Below, one piece after another: positions 23,364 to 34,956 of a stretch of DNA of 64,000 nucleotides (position 1 is its first letter; each line of letters begins with the position of its first letter). The stretch is from Micractinium sp. NFX-FRZ. Taxonomy: Eukaryota > Chlorophyta > Trebouxiophyceae > Chlorellales > Chlorellaceae. The stretch is from the NCBI GenBank assembly GCA_029339195.1, contig JAPTJF010000183.1, positions 48,436 to 112,435 of the forward strand, read 5' to 3'. Position numbers and translations under genes: made by a program. The notes below the pieces were generated by a model. It searched no databases and was not told the DNA's origin. It worked only from the letters and a program-made list of their open reading frames with translations.

Positions 23364-24911
23364 GCCACCTGGCGGCTGCCACTCTTGACCGGCCACACGC
23401 TTTTCTTGTTCGGTGCAGCCACAGCAGCAGGGCACAGAGGCCATCGGCGCGCCTAGCCGTGACAGGGCTTACTCCAGCCCGGATTTGTCGGCTGGCCAGC
23501 TTTCGTATTGTCGTGTACATCTGTTGACCCCCTTTGCATCGTCACCTCGACCATCCGCTCTTCACAGTCCTGGTCCCTCACCTTTCAACAGTGCCTTCTA
23601 AAAGGCTGGGTGCTTGGAGGCATCTTGCCACTGCCGCACCGTACCCACCCAACTCCTGGTTGCGCCTGCCACGGTCAGTTGCCCACATCATCTGCTTTCT
23701 TCCCCTCCTCCCCCTGCCCTGCCCCCCGCTGCTTGTAACCGGATTACACGGCATGAGCATGAGCGCGTGGAAGGAGCATTCATCGGAAAATCAAGGAGGA
23801 AAGGCGAGCTAACGAAGCATAGGGGTTGAGCAATGCAGGTTCCGGGAGGGGGGGAGGGTGCCTGCCCAACTGCGTTGCAACGGCACGGACAGGCAGGCAC
23901 CCCCGAGTGCGGACCAAGAAAAGAATCGGGCAGACTGGCAAGCAAACCAAGCGGCCTGAGCAGCGCAGCAGCGCAATGCATGCGGCAGCCGAGCTGCGCC
24001 GAGGTCGGTGGTGTGCTGGCTGGGTGATGCGCCGCGAGCTGTCATGGGGGCGGGGCCAGCGCGCCGCGCGGCCGGCGCACACGCCGGCGGGGGCAGCGCA
24101 CCGGAGGCGCTCTGGCAGGGCGAGGTGTGAATGCGCTGCCCCACCGGGCGGCACGCGGGCGAGCGGCCCCAAACGTGTATGTAGGTAACAGGCAAGGGGG
24201 GAAGAAAGGGCGGGGTTGGGACACACTAACTCACGGGCACTCGAGTGGGGGTAGGGACAAGCGACCCCCCGCTGGGTCCGGGGCACGGCTGCTGCAGCCG
24301 CCGCCGCTGGGTAGGGGGCCTGCCTCGCAGCGCCCGTTCAGGGAAGGAGACGAGGAGGCACGCACTCGCACCACCTCGCTCCCACCGGCGGGGGGCCGCA
24401 CGCCCGCAGGAAAAGCAGGGGGGGTGGGCACGGCAGTGTGGTTGAGGGGAGTGTGTGCACGCCGCCGCCGGCGAGGCTGAAGCTGCCAGGCGGAGGGGGG
24501 CATTCGGGGAGGGGTTGGGGCGGCGGTGGGCATGCACACGAGGAGAGCTGAGCAACGAACGAGGACGGGGCGGGGGGGAGGAGAGCTGGGAGGAAAACAG
24601 GGAGTAAATTTCGGGAGGGGGGCGATCAAATGCTCTGGACTGTCGTCGTTATTGATACACTCGTGCATGGGCGCAGCGTGCGTGGCGGGCCAAGTGGCGC
24701 GCGGCGCATGGCTGCAGCAGAGGCGCCTGGACGGCGCCCCGTGCTGCCAGGCATGGGCAGCAGAACTGGGTGCTGCTCTGCCCCCGCGCGCCACCAAAGC
24801 CTGGCCGAGGAGCCCTCAGGCAGGCCGGCGGGTGGGCAGGCCAGCAGGGGCGCCAGCAAGGATGGGCGGCGGACGGGCACGCGGGCACGCGAGCGCTAGC
24901 CCCAGGGCTGG
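23364..24911. other. Convergent 3' region between Raf-like and WNK kinases
   Basis: 1.5 kb with no supported exon. Apart from the paired TGTAA/TTACA signals at 23734-23748 it is plain GC-rich sequence, presumed 3' UTR of both genes. Confidence 0.5.
23734..23748. terminator. Overlapping bidirectional poly(A) signals
   Basis: TGTAACCGGATTACA contains TGTAA on the plus strand (23734-23738) and TGTAA on the minus strand (TTACA, 23744-23748). It lies about 370 nt after the Raf-like kinase stop and about 1.16 kb after the WNK stop. It may serve as a shared signal for the convergent pair. Confidence 0.55.
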
Positions 24912-27900
24912 CTAGCGGTGCTGGTCCATGCCTCGGTCAAGCCACTCCTTCAGGGCTGCAGCGCAGATGTCTCGGTCAGTGTCGCTCAGGTGGAACTCGC
25001 TGCTGATCTCCGCCGCTATCTCATCTGCAGCATGGATGGATGGAAGGGAAGGATGGGGAAGATTGGGTAACAAGGGAAGGTACAAGGGGCTGGGTGGTGG
25101 GTCGGCTGGCAGGCAGGCAGGTAAGGCGAGGCGAGCACATGCGATGGATGCGGTGTGTGGGAAGCCGCACTGTACCGCCGGCACAACCCTTGTGCTGCTG
25201 GTACGCTGCTGGGCTGTGCTGGTGCCCCCTGGCACTGCTACTCGCCGCTGCCTGCACCACCGGACCCGATGGCACCACCATTGCGGCACCACCTGGCGCC
25301 TCCTGCTGACCTGGCGTGTCCGAGTCGGGGTCGTACACAAAGTCAATCGTCTTGCTGCTGCCCATCTCGCCGGCCGCGTCGCCGTCGCCCTCCCACTGCG
25401 CGGAGGAAAGCGGCGGGGCGAGGCGGAGCAGGCAGCAACAATTATATAGCAGCAGGCGGTGAGCTGGTGCAAGCACCAGTGGACACAAGTCAGCAGGCCG
25501 TGAGCTGGTGGTGCAGGCACCAGCAGTTGGCTGGTGCAGGCAGGCGGGCAGCAGGCGTCAAGGAGCTCAGGCGTGCAGGCAGGCAAGGCGGGCAGCACCA
25601 GCGGCTGGCCCTTCTGACGCCACCACCGCGCCCCGCACCTGCATGTGCAGCCGGAAGTGCAGCTTGCCTTCCCGCAGCTTGCCAGTGAAGTTGAAGCAGT
25701 AGTCCTCGCCACGCACTGCAAGGGGGGAGGAGTGGGGGCGTGTGGAGAGCAGGGGTCAGGCAGCAAGGTGGGAGAGCAAGGTAAGCGGGGGAAAAGCAGC
25801 TGCAGGGTACAGTGGGAGCACATGGGGACAGGCTTGCACGAATGCTGCGCAGTGGCAGCTCTTGCAATGTTAAAGTGCAGCCCCAGTATGTGCACGCACC
25901 TGAGCCTGCCTCACACGCCGCCGGCTCGTCGTCGCTGCCGGGCAGCGAGGGCGCATGGCCACCGCGTAGCGAGGCCTCGTCAAACGACTGCAGTGTGCAG
26001 AGCGCAGGGCAGCAGGGCAGAGTGAGAGTGGCGCACGCCAGGAGGTGCGTCGACGGGGCAGCAGGGCACTGCCGGCAAGCTGGCAACATTGCAGCATCAC
26101 CCCCCGCCGCACCATCACGCACCCTCCCATTGCCCCACCCGCCCCCCACCCCCCACCCGGCGCACCATGCTGCTCTGCCGCTCCGCGTCGCTCTTGCACT
26201 TGCTGAGCAGCTCCGCGTCCGCTGAGCTGGCGGGCGCCACGGGCTGCGGCTTCTTGGGCGGCTGCAGGAACGGGTCCTCCAGCAGCTCCCGCGCGCTGGG
26301 CCGCTCCTCGGGCGCCGCCAGGCAGCGCGAGATGAAGGCGCGCGCCGAGGGGTCGGCCACCCCGCCTAACCGCTCCTGCCAGTCGTCGTTGCCGCACCGG
26401 TCAATGCGCTTGCCGCTGCAGTGGGGGCGAGCCAGCAGACGGGAATGTTTGGACGCAGAGCAAGTGGTGCAGCCAGCACGCTGCACCCATTGAGAGTGCG
26501 TAGCTAATGAGGCGCTGGGTTGGCGGCATTCAAACCAAGCCGCCCCAGCCTCTACCCCCAAAAGAAAACCAAACAACCCAGCCGCCTCCCCGCCCCAAAC
26601 AACCCCCCAGCTAGCCTCAGCCGGCCTGTATATGTGCCCGCCCTCACGTGATGAGCTCCAGCATGAGCAGGCCGTAGGCAAAGATGTCCACGCTGCGGGT
26701 GTACTGGTTGGAGGGGTCGCCCTCGGGCATCACACCTGCAGGCACCAAGGGGGGGCGGGGGGCAGGCAATGGTGGAGTGGTGCGCGGTGCAGCGGGGCCG
26801 CGCCGTGGTGGGCGCCGCAGCAGGCAGAGGACAGCACAGGCTGCGTCTGGCGGTGCGCTGGCAGTCGGACTGTGGAACTGGACTGCCGCGTGCTCCTGCA
26901 GGCCTGCCGCCGCCTCTGCTGCCTCCATGTGGCAGCTGCTAGCGCTGCACGCCACCGAGCGTTTTCAGTAACGCACCGGGGGCGAAGCGGCGTGGCGCCA
27001 GCACCGCCAGGCCCAGGTCCCCAATCTTGATCTCCCCGCTGTGCCCGTTGATGTAGATCTTGTCCAGCCTGGCAGGCAGAGGATGGGGGGGCAGGCAGGG
27101 GTCGCGTGGGTGCTGCCCGCGCAAACAAGGAGGGTGGGGCACACAGGCACTAACTGGCAGGCAGAGAGCGGCTGGGCAGGTACAGCTGCAGCTCATGGGG
27201 AGCACAGCAGGGCCTCGCAAAACGCTCTTCCTGCTGCTGCCATGGTCTGTGTTCCACTGCCCAGAGCTTCGCTCCTGCTTCCTGCCCGCCCTCTGCCCGC
27301 CCCCCTCCCGCCAGCGCCACGCACCGCAGGTCTCCGTGCACCACGGGTGGGTCGCGGTTGTGCAGGTACGCCAGGCCCTGCAGGATCTGGCGCCCCCACT
27401 TCTTCACAGCCTTCACATCCAGGCTCTTGTGCTTCTGCCGGTACTCCCTGCGGGCGGGGCAGGCAGCAGGAGGGTGGGCAAGAAGGAAAGGGTGAGCAAG
27501 GATGACAGGTGAAGGTTCAGTGCGGATGCAGGGAGGGCTGCACAAAGCCACCGCCGCTACGGGAGAGACACTCCACCAGAGCAGCTAGGCAGGCGCCAGG
27601 CAGGTGTCGACACTGCCGGAAGGAGCCGCAGCGTGCACGGCCCGCCGCCCGCCGGCACGGCAGCCAGCTCAACACAGCGTTACTCAGCAGCACAGCCCAG
27701 CGCACCGCAGCGCGCCGCTGGTGAAGAACTCGGTGATCATGTTGATGCAGCTCTGGTCAGAGTCTTCCCAACACTGGAAGCACTGCAGGGAGGGCAGGCG
27801 GCGGGCGACGCCGGGCATGCTCAGCAGGCGCCAGGGCAATGCTTGATTGCAAGCGCAGGGTCGCCGCGCCGCCGCCAGTTTGCAGTCTCGTAACAATGCA

Positions 27901-28805
27901 AGCGACATGCCACGCGTCTGCTCAGGCTGGCAACCGTCGCTGCTGGCTGCGCTGCTGCCAGCTTGCTTGCCCCCTGCGCACACTCGTGCACGCCGCAGCG
28001 GCAGCACCCAGCGCCGCCGCACTGTGGCGACACCTTGTGCACCTGCATCCATGTGGCGCCTGCACCCATCACCCCCTGCACCCATCACCACCGGCACTAC
28101 AGGAGCAGCAGCTCAGCACCCACCCACCTTGATGATGTGCGGGTGGTCCAGCCCCAGCCCGTAGCTGATTTCATCCACGATGCGCTTCATCTGCTCGTGG
28201 CTCAGCCCATTGCTGTCCGCCTCAATCTTGCTCCACGCCACGTCAATCCCCTGCTTCTCGTCAAACCCCTTGTACACCACCTTGAACCGCCCAGCGCCAA
28301 CCTGCTGGCGGTACCGCGAGTACCGGCCTGCGGGCAACAAAGGGGGGGCAATGGAAACGCGCCAGGGCAGGTGGGCAAGCCACACCGCCATTGGAGCAGG
28401 CGGCGCCACTGCACCGACTGGTGGAGGGATTGCGGCAGGGGTCGACTGTGGCCAGTAGGGAAGCAAAATCACGTGCCTTGAATGTTGCAGGCAGGACCCA
28501 GCGCCCAGCGAGCAAGTGGCTCTGCGTCACACATGCTGGCCGGCCGGCAGCGGCAGTACGGCTGTTGTGCCTGCCTTCAGCCTGTGCCGTGACCTTCATC
28601 CCTGCACCCGCTCACCCGTGGGATCCTGCTCCACCACCTCGTCCTCGTCATCCTCTGTCAGCTGTGAATCCATCCGCGGCGGCGGCAGCCGCGAGAGGCT
28701 GTCGCCGCCGCCGAGGCCCGGTGGTGGAGCCGCCGCTGCCGCCGCCGCCGCCGTGCTGCCCTCGGCCTCCACTGCAACGGCTGCCATGTCGCCAGCTGGC
28801 AGCAT
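24912..28805 (-). CDS. WNK: WNK (with-no-lysine) family protein kinase
   Basis: Eleven exons on the minus strand: 28805-28616, 28327-28128, 27782-27706, 27447-27325, 27068-26977, 26735-26648, 26415-26166, 25987-25900, 25715-25639, 25395-25311, 25024-24912. They give 460 residues with all phases closing. WNK hallmarks: the catalytic Lys sits in the Gly-rich loop ([14 protein letters not shown]) and the usual beta-3 Lys site reads VAWSKI. Other landmarks are [21 protein letters not shown] and IKIGDLGLA. The C-terminus has an OSR1_C-like motif region ([20 protein letters not shown] and [12 protein letters not shown]). Odd points: the catalytic loop is HGDLR instead of HRDLK, and the segment after DLG lacks a clear APE motif, so activity is uncertain. 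Known WNK roles are ion and osmotic homeostasis. Tail to tail with the Raf-like kinase. Confidence 0.9.
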
Positions 28806-30259
28806 CTATGCGCCCCGATTCACGGCGCCGTCTATACAGACGGCAGCCGCGGGCGGGATCCGCGAGAGGGCGGCGCGAGGGCGGGTATGGGGGCCGGCTG
28901 CGCGGCCTGGAGCACCCCAACGGCGCTGCCGATGTTTGTAAACACCACCAGCCGCAGCAGCTGTTTGAAAGGTGCGAGCGATGTGGGGGCGGTTGCCGCA
29001 GCAAAGCCCTGAGGGCGGTGTATATGGCCGAGCCAAGAGACCGGCGCAGGGGGGAGGGTCGGGCGATGAGCGGTTGAGGGGAAGAGCAGACCGGCTTGAT
29101 CGGTGCTGCAGTAGTGAGACTGGCAGACTGGCAGACTGGAGGGTCGAGGGGGGGTCGCAATGCAGCCTCCACACAAATGCAGGCGTGGGCCTGGTGGGCT
29201 TTGCGGATTCTGGGCCTGCGCAGCGCGCCCTGGAGCGCCGGCCAGCCCCAGGGAGCGGGGGTGCGCCACACCGCCCGCCCCGCCCCGCCCCGGCCGCACC
29301 CGTTCTAAGCCTATGCTTGCGCAGCAACGTCACATTGTAAATGCAGGTAGCACGTCAGGGAGGTTCTGTCACCACACCCAGCCTCCGCACAGCCTGCAGC
29401 AGGTCCCGTTGAACGGCCGCCATGCGGCGGTGCTTGATGCCCTGCTCTGCCCCAGTGCGGCACAGCAGCATGCATGCTGGCGCCAGTGCCCTCTCTCGCG
29501 AAACCATACATGCTTCACTGTTGCAACAATAGATTGACCCGGAAAAAGTGCGAAGACGAGTGCAGGGACCTTAGCTGGGTGCTGGGCAGGTGCCCTGGCT
29601 GTCGAACATTACTACAGGTGGCGGCTGCACACCACCGCTGCTCCTGAATTTTGCACGGCAGGCAGACCACTAGACGGGCTCCCTAGCCCCCACATAGTAG
29701 GAGCCCTCTTGCACTTGCGATTGGTTGGGTTGTCTGAATCGCGGCGATCTCGCAGCAAGGTTTGAAATCCCAGGTTGGCTCCGCCCCAACATGCTGCTCT
29801 TTCGCAGCAGGCTGCCATCGTGGCCCGTGAGAGGCACCCCTGCCTCCCAAGCATCCAGCTTCGTTGGCCACCTTGGCCTCTAATTACGCCAGATCATGGA
29901 AATGCATCCAGCAAACATCTCCAGACCCCGCTGCATCACAACCACCCACCTTCATCCTTCTGCTCCCACCCATCCCCTGCCTGCTGGGGGCCTACTCATA
30001 GGGAAGAAGAGCACGCCGGGACGGCAGGAGGGATGCCCCTGTTGGCAGCCACGGCTGCAGAGGTGTGCTGACCAGCTGGACGAGCTTGGTCTTGCATGCA
30101 TGCAAATGTATGCGTTCTGTGGGGCCATGCTGCTGCAGGCGGCATCAATGCGCCTACAAATGCTGGGCTACAGGGGTTGGGCCTACAAATTTGGGGCTAC
30201 CGCCATTCGGACAGCAGAATGCTACAGGCGGCACCGACTGATGGGGGCAGTGAATTCAG
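28806..30259. promoter_or_regulatory. Intergenic region: WNK promoter and CSN5 3' flank
   Basis: 1.45 kb without a supported exon. The part next to 28805 should hold the WNK promoter. A TGTAA occurs on the plus strand near 29336, but no minus-strand TGTAA for CSN5 was found. Near 30140-30235 short GGGCTACA/CCTACAAAT motifs recur. Confidence 0.4.
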
Positions 30260-33200
30260 TCAGGTCTCCATGGGCGCCGCGCCCCCACCGCCTCCTCCCG
30301 CCGCCGCCGCCGCCGCCGCTAGCCCGCCCGCTGGTGCCGCCGCTGCCGCCGCGTGTTGAGCGCCGCAGCCGCAGCGCCGGTTAAACAGCAGCTCCTTGAT
30401 GACCTGAGGGGAGGAACAAAGAATGAACCAGCCGGTGAGGGGAAGTGTAAGAGAGAGAGATGTTAATTGGGAGGCAGCGCCGGTTGAAGAGCAGCTCCTT
30501 GATGACCTGAGGGGGGCACAGGGGCACGTTGAAAAGAAAGGGCAGAATGCATAAGACAGAAGATGTAAACGGGAGGCACAGGTGACTGAACAGCAGCTCA
30601 TTGATGACCTGAGGGGGGCACATTGAATAGAAAGGGGAGGGAGTACGAATCTTGAGAGGGGAGAGCTTGATTGGGAGGCACAGACAGTTGAACAGCAAGC
30701 AGCTCCTTGGTGACCTGAGGGGGCGACACAAACACACATGGAGACCGGGGAGTACGAACAAGAGATCGAGGGTTTGATCAAAGGCGCAGGCAACTGAACC
30801 GCAGCTCTCGGTGGGGTATCCAGCTTCTGTGCATGGGAGCCATATGCTGTGCAACAGTGATTGGGAGGAGGGAAGTGGGTTTGGGAGGCAGGAGGCAGGA
30901 CATTTATGGGAGGCAGGCATGGGTGGCTCTGCCTGCCCTCGGCTGGTGGGTTGCGACGTGCGGAGCAGCTGCTGCCTACGAGCAGTGCGCCCGGCTGTGT
31001 GCGGAGACTTCTGTGGGCAGCGCAGCGAGAGGCGGTTTCGGACAACCCCAGCCCTCCAAGCCCGGCCCACCCACCTGGGAGGCGAGGCCCTTGATCTGCT
31101 CTGCCGCCACGCGCGCCGTGTCCCGCACCACCTGCTCCAGCTTGCCGTCCTCTGCAGGGCATAGCAGGAAATAAATAGCCAATAAAGGGCAGGCCAGGCC
31201 TTGATTGCTTGCTGCTGTGTCCCCATCACCTCCTCAAGCTTGCCGTCCTCCCCGTGCAAGGGGGGCGGGCAGGGGCAGACTGAAAGCAGGTCAGGCCAGC
31301 AGGCGGACAAAGCAGACGGGCAGACAGGCGGAGGGCCAGCAGGCAGCGGTACCCTGCTCACCGCACACTCCTCCTCTGCCTCTCAGCCGCCCGCCAGAAT
31401 ATATCATTCGATGCTCTTCGCATGCCCCCTCCCCCCGCCAGCACGGGCCAGCGGCACGGCGACGGCAGCCCCTCCCCCCCCTTGCGTGGGCTTCGGGCAG
31501 CCGGCTTACCTTTCTTGGAGCTGGGCCCCGCCACAAAGCGCCCCATGCGCCCGCTGCTGCTGACCTGGCTCTCCACCGCCTCCAGCTTCTTGCCTGCAGC
31601 CCGGGTGGCATACGAGGGGGGGAGGGGCGGGAGGCGTGAGCGATGGAGCGTTTGGGTGCGAAGAGGAGCAGCCCGCCCGTGCGTGCCGAAGAGGGTCCCG
31701 GGTTCTAGTGTGCCTATGCAGACAGGCAGGCAAGACACGCGGGGCTCTGGGTGGGGGCGGGGCCAACGGACACGCAGCGCTGGCCCCTCACGTAGGCAGG
31801 CAGGCAGGCAGGCGGGCAGGCAGGCGGGCAGGCAGGCAGGGAAGCAGGCGGGCAGGCGGGCTTCTAAGCGCACTCCCCCCTGGGCCCCTCACCAATGTCT
31901 GCCAGCTGCCCCGCCACCAAGTCGCGCGTGTTGAGCAGCGGGTTGGAGGAGAGGGCGTTCACCCAGTACCTGCCAAACAGGAGCATGGCGGGGCGTGGGG
32001 GAAGGTTGGGGTGCAGGGTGCAGGACATGCCTATTGCCAAAGAGAAGCAAGGCGGGGTGTGGGGGCAGGGTGCTGGGTGTCACGCACGGGGCGAGGCCAG
32101 GGCGGGGCAGGGTGATGGCGTGGTTTGGATGTCGCACCCGTCGTCGTGATTCAACTGCCATGCAACACCCACAGCCCACCGAGGCCCCCCCCAGGTCCAT
32201 TTTCGGCCCACCCTAGGTCCCCTCCCGTCCCTGCCCTTCCCCCCTCACTTGTTCCACAGCAGGTCGAGCAGGTGTGAGTCCAGGGAGGACTTGAAGAAGG
32301 TGATCTCAAGGGGGTAGTACTGCTCAAGGAGCGGGGCGGCGGGGGTGGTGCAGGGGGCGGTACAGAGTTGTGTGAGCGGCACGGCAGTGGGTCGAACAAC
32401 AAACGCACAGCGCTGGGTCGAAGAGCAATCCCAACAACTGCACGCAAGTAGTGGGCGATCAACAGGCACCCGCCCCCTCACCTGCTCGGCGTGCACCCCA
32501 CCTGCTCAGGTTGCCTACCCCAGCCCCATCCGCCCACCTGCTTGGCGTGCACCCCAAAGTCCTCGATCTTGTCCAGCGGGATGGTCTGGTACTCGCTGGG
32601 CCCCTCCTCGGGGGGCTTGTAACCCTGCAGGGGCAAGCGGGGGAGGCGGGGAGAGGTAAGGGGTGGGCAGTGGGGCCAAAGGATGGTCTGGTACTCGGTA
32701 AGGACCTCTGGGGGGGCTCATACCCCTGCAGGGGGGCGGGGGAAGCGGGGGAGGGGAGGAGAGGGGAGGTGCCTGTGTAGCGGGGCCAAGGGATGGCTGC
32801 ATGCATGCCATGCCCCCTTGAGCCTCCCTCCTCCCTCCGCACCCTGCTGCCAGGTGCAGCCCCCTCCACCCATGTGCCCCACCCCCTCCCCCTCCCCTCA
32901 CACCGCTGGGCGCGTGCGGAACACCACACGAACCTCCACCCTTGCCCGCCTGCTGCAGCCGAGCACCCACAAACCCAGCATCACCGAACACATTTGCAGT
33001 GCACGCATGCACAGCGCACACGCAGCGCACCTCTGGGTACGTGCGGAACGCACCAATCTCCACCTTGCCGGCAGCAATGGTGCGGAAGGGGTCCACCACG
33101 ATGGCCAGGAAGGGCTCCTAGAAAAGAGAGTAGAGGGGAAGGAAGGGACAAAGGGGTTGGGTGCATTTGTGTGGAGAGCGGTGGGGGCCCCACCACGATG

Positions 33201-34956
33201 GCCAGGAAGGGTTCGTGCAGAGCAGAGAACAAGGGACGGGAGGGGCAAGCAGGGGTCAAGAGTTGAGAGGGGATGGCGGGTGGGTGGGAGGGCATGAGGG
33301 CGCACCACGAATGGCTCAGGAAGGGTTCGAGAGAAGCAGGGAGGCAAGGGAGGGAAGGCGCAGGGCACAAGAGGATGGGTGCATGGGTGCACGGGCAGTG
33401 GGGCCCACCACCAATGCACGGCAATTGGCTGTCAACGGGCGGGGAGTGGCCGCGGGCCCGACTTAAGACTGGGCCACCCCTGCCGCTGCCAGCTCAGCAT
33501 GCCAGCTCAGCACCCACCTGGTACTTCTGGTTGGTCATTTGTGTGCCCACATCGATGCCCGACAGCCAGCAGCCGTACCCCGGGTGGCTGTGGTACCACC
33601 CCACAAGGTTCTCCATGCGACCAGAGGCCTGCAGGCGGAGAGTGTGGCGGGGAGGGCACGTCGACTGTGGAAAGCAAGTGCATGCAGGGCGGCACTCTTT
33701 GGACTGCCTGCACTGCCGCGCTTTGATGGCATCACAGGCGGTTCGCCCCCGTCAAACACCCCGCCCCAGCCCTGAACCCACAACCTTGCAGCGTTGCAAA
33801 GGAAAGGGGAGGCCCGCCCATCCCGCCTGGCATGCTCCGTCAGGAAGCTCACCAGCCGTGGGCCCTCCCCGCCCCGCTCCTTGTACCACACAGAGGCTTC
33901 ATCAGCAGCAGTCCCGCCCCTCGTTTCGTCACCGTGCACGCCTTCAGGGAGGCTGTCGGCGCCATGCACTTCAGCACCAGCCTCTTTTATAGCCCTCCAA
34001 CCAATACAATTGCTGCCCTTCAACTAAAACCACACCTCGGACAACGTCTCCAGTAAGCCCACCATGCACTCGCACGCCAATCAGGCCAACCAGGTTCTGC
34101 TTGATCCCTACAACTTCAGATGAATGACTCTCAAATTAACCCCACCCCACCCCACACCCACCTTGCACGTCTCCAAAAAGTCCACCATGTACTCGTACGC
34201 CTCTGCCCCCGCGTTCACCCGCGTCTCCGTCCCCTCCACCGGCAGCGCAAACGTGTCGACGACGATGAACTCGTTGCCCTGGATCTTGCCCTGCAGGGGG
34301 TGCCAAACAGGGGAGGAGCGGGCAGGCGGCAGGCGTCGAGCACATCCAGGCGGCACCAACCACTAGGGCTCACTGCGGCGGGAATGCACCATGCTGCAGT
34401 CTGCACCTGCTACAGGCAACTTGTTGCCGGGAGCTCAACGCGAGCCGTCCACAGGTGCTGCCTGCTAGGGCACATCGTGGTCCCCCACCGCTGCCCTTCC
34501 TCCACCCCACACTGCGATTCGGCGGCCCCTCTCCCAAGGCTGCACGCTCCCAGCCCACCTGCATGACGCCCATGACCTCTATATTGCCCCCGCTCTTGGC
34601 ATGCATGGCCATCTTCAGCAGCGCCAGCGCGGATATCCGCACCCTGCAGGGAGCAGCCGGCAAGAGTTGGGAAACACGCGGTGGCAACACGGCGCATTGG
34701 CGGCGGCGGCGGCTGGCAAGAGTGATCGCGCGCGCCACGGCCCGCGATCGCTGAACCATCCGCCCTCCCCGCACCTCTTGAAGAACTGAGGGTCGCGGGC
34801 CCACGGCTTGGAGGCCTGGATGGCCTTTTGCTCCTCAGCGTCGTAGCGGTAGAGGTTGTCCAGGTCGCTGGGGCCCGCTACCTGCACATCGTTCTCCAGC
34901 TCCCACCGTGCCTGTGCATTCGACACCATGGGCTGCTCCCCCTGCGCCTGGCTCAT
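30260..34956 (-). CDS. CSN5: COP9 signalosome subunit 5 (JAMM deneddylase)
   Basis: Eleven exons on the minus strand: 34956-34775, 34643-34559, 34290-34162, 33628-33518, 33117-33031, 32624-32538, 32319-32249, 31969-31893, 31593-31510, 31151-31075, 30403-30260. They give 377 residues, close to the ~360 of plant CSN5. The MPN+ domain has the JAMM zinc site: Glu in [10 protein letters not shown] and [14 protein letters not shown] (H-x-H-x7-S-x2-D), so the protein should be catalytically competent. It removes NEDD8 from cullins, thereby tuning SCF-type ligases. Other family landmarks are [25 protein letters not shown]-like [19 protein letters not shown] and a C-terminal IKELLFNRR. The extreme C-terminus is an Ala/Gly-rich tail. 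Introns 4, 5, 6, 9 and 10 contain degenerate copies of exon junctions. Head to head, 235 bp apart, with the plastid-protein gene at 35192. Confidence 0.95.
30404..30830 (-). repeat. Ladder of four copies of the last CSN5 acceptor junction
   Basis: CCCCTCAG|GTCATCAAGGAGC-type segments recur with exon-equivalent starts at 30506, 30608 and 30714, and a weaker one near 30812. The true exon starts at 30403. Spacing is 103, 102, 106 and ~98 bp. AG is kept in the first three. Confidence 0.85.
31199..31262 (-). repeat. Copy of CSN5 exon 10
   Basis: A segment 98 bp upstream of exon 10 repeats its start (GAGGACGGCAAGCTTGAGGA versus AGGACGGCAAGCTGGAGCA). It continues with weaker similarity to the ATCAAGG(C/G)CT part of the exon. 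Confidence 0.8.
31795..31862. repeat. (GCAG/GCGG)n tetranucleotide repeat
   Basis: About 17 units of GGCA/GGCG in intron 8 of CSN5. Confidence 0.9.
32479..32740 (-). repeat. Copies of both borders of CSN5 exon 6
   Basis: Upstream, a copy of the acceptor and about 50 exon bases starts at 32725, 101 bp from the true start at 32624, with CTGCAG intact and GAGTACCAGACCATCC shared. Downstream, the exon end GTGCACGCC(A/G)AGCAG recurs, ending at 32482 and followed by GTGAGG. Confidence 0.8.
33118..33420 (-). repeat. Copies of the CSN5 exon 5 acceptor region
   Basis: Two clear copies and one partial copy of the start of exon 5 (GAGCCCTTCCTGGCCATCGT) plus its pyrimidine tract lie in intron 4. The alignable starts are near 33214 and 33328, 97 and 114 bp apart. 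In these copies the AG before the exon sequence is lost. Confidence 0.8.

Noticed and set aside
30260..31361. Long minus-strand frames bridging CSN5 exons 10 and 11
   Set aside because: They read through the repeat ladder; the conserved CSN5 ending is obtained only by splicing 31075 to 30403.
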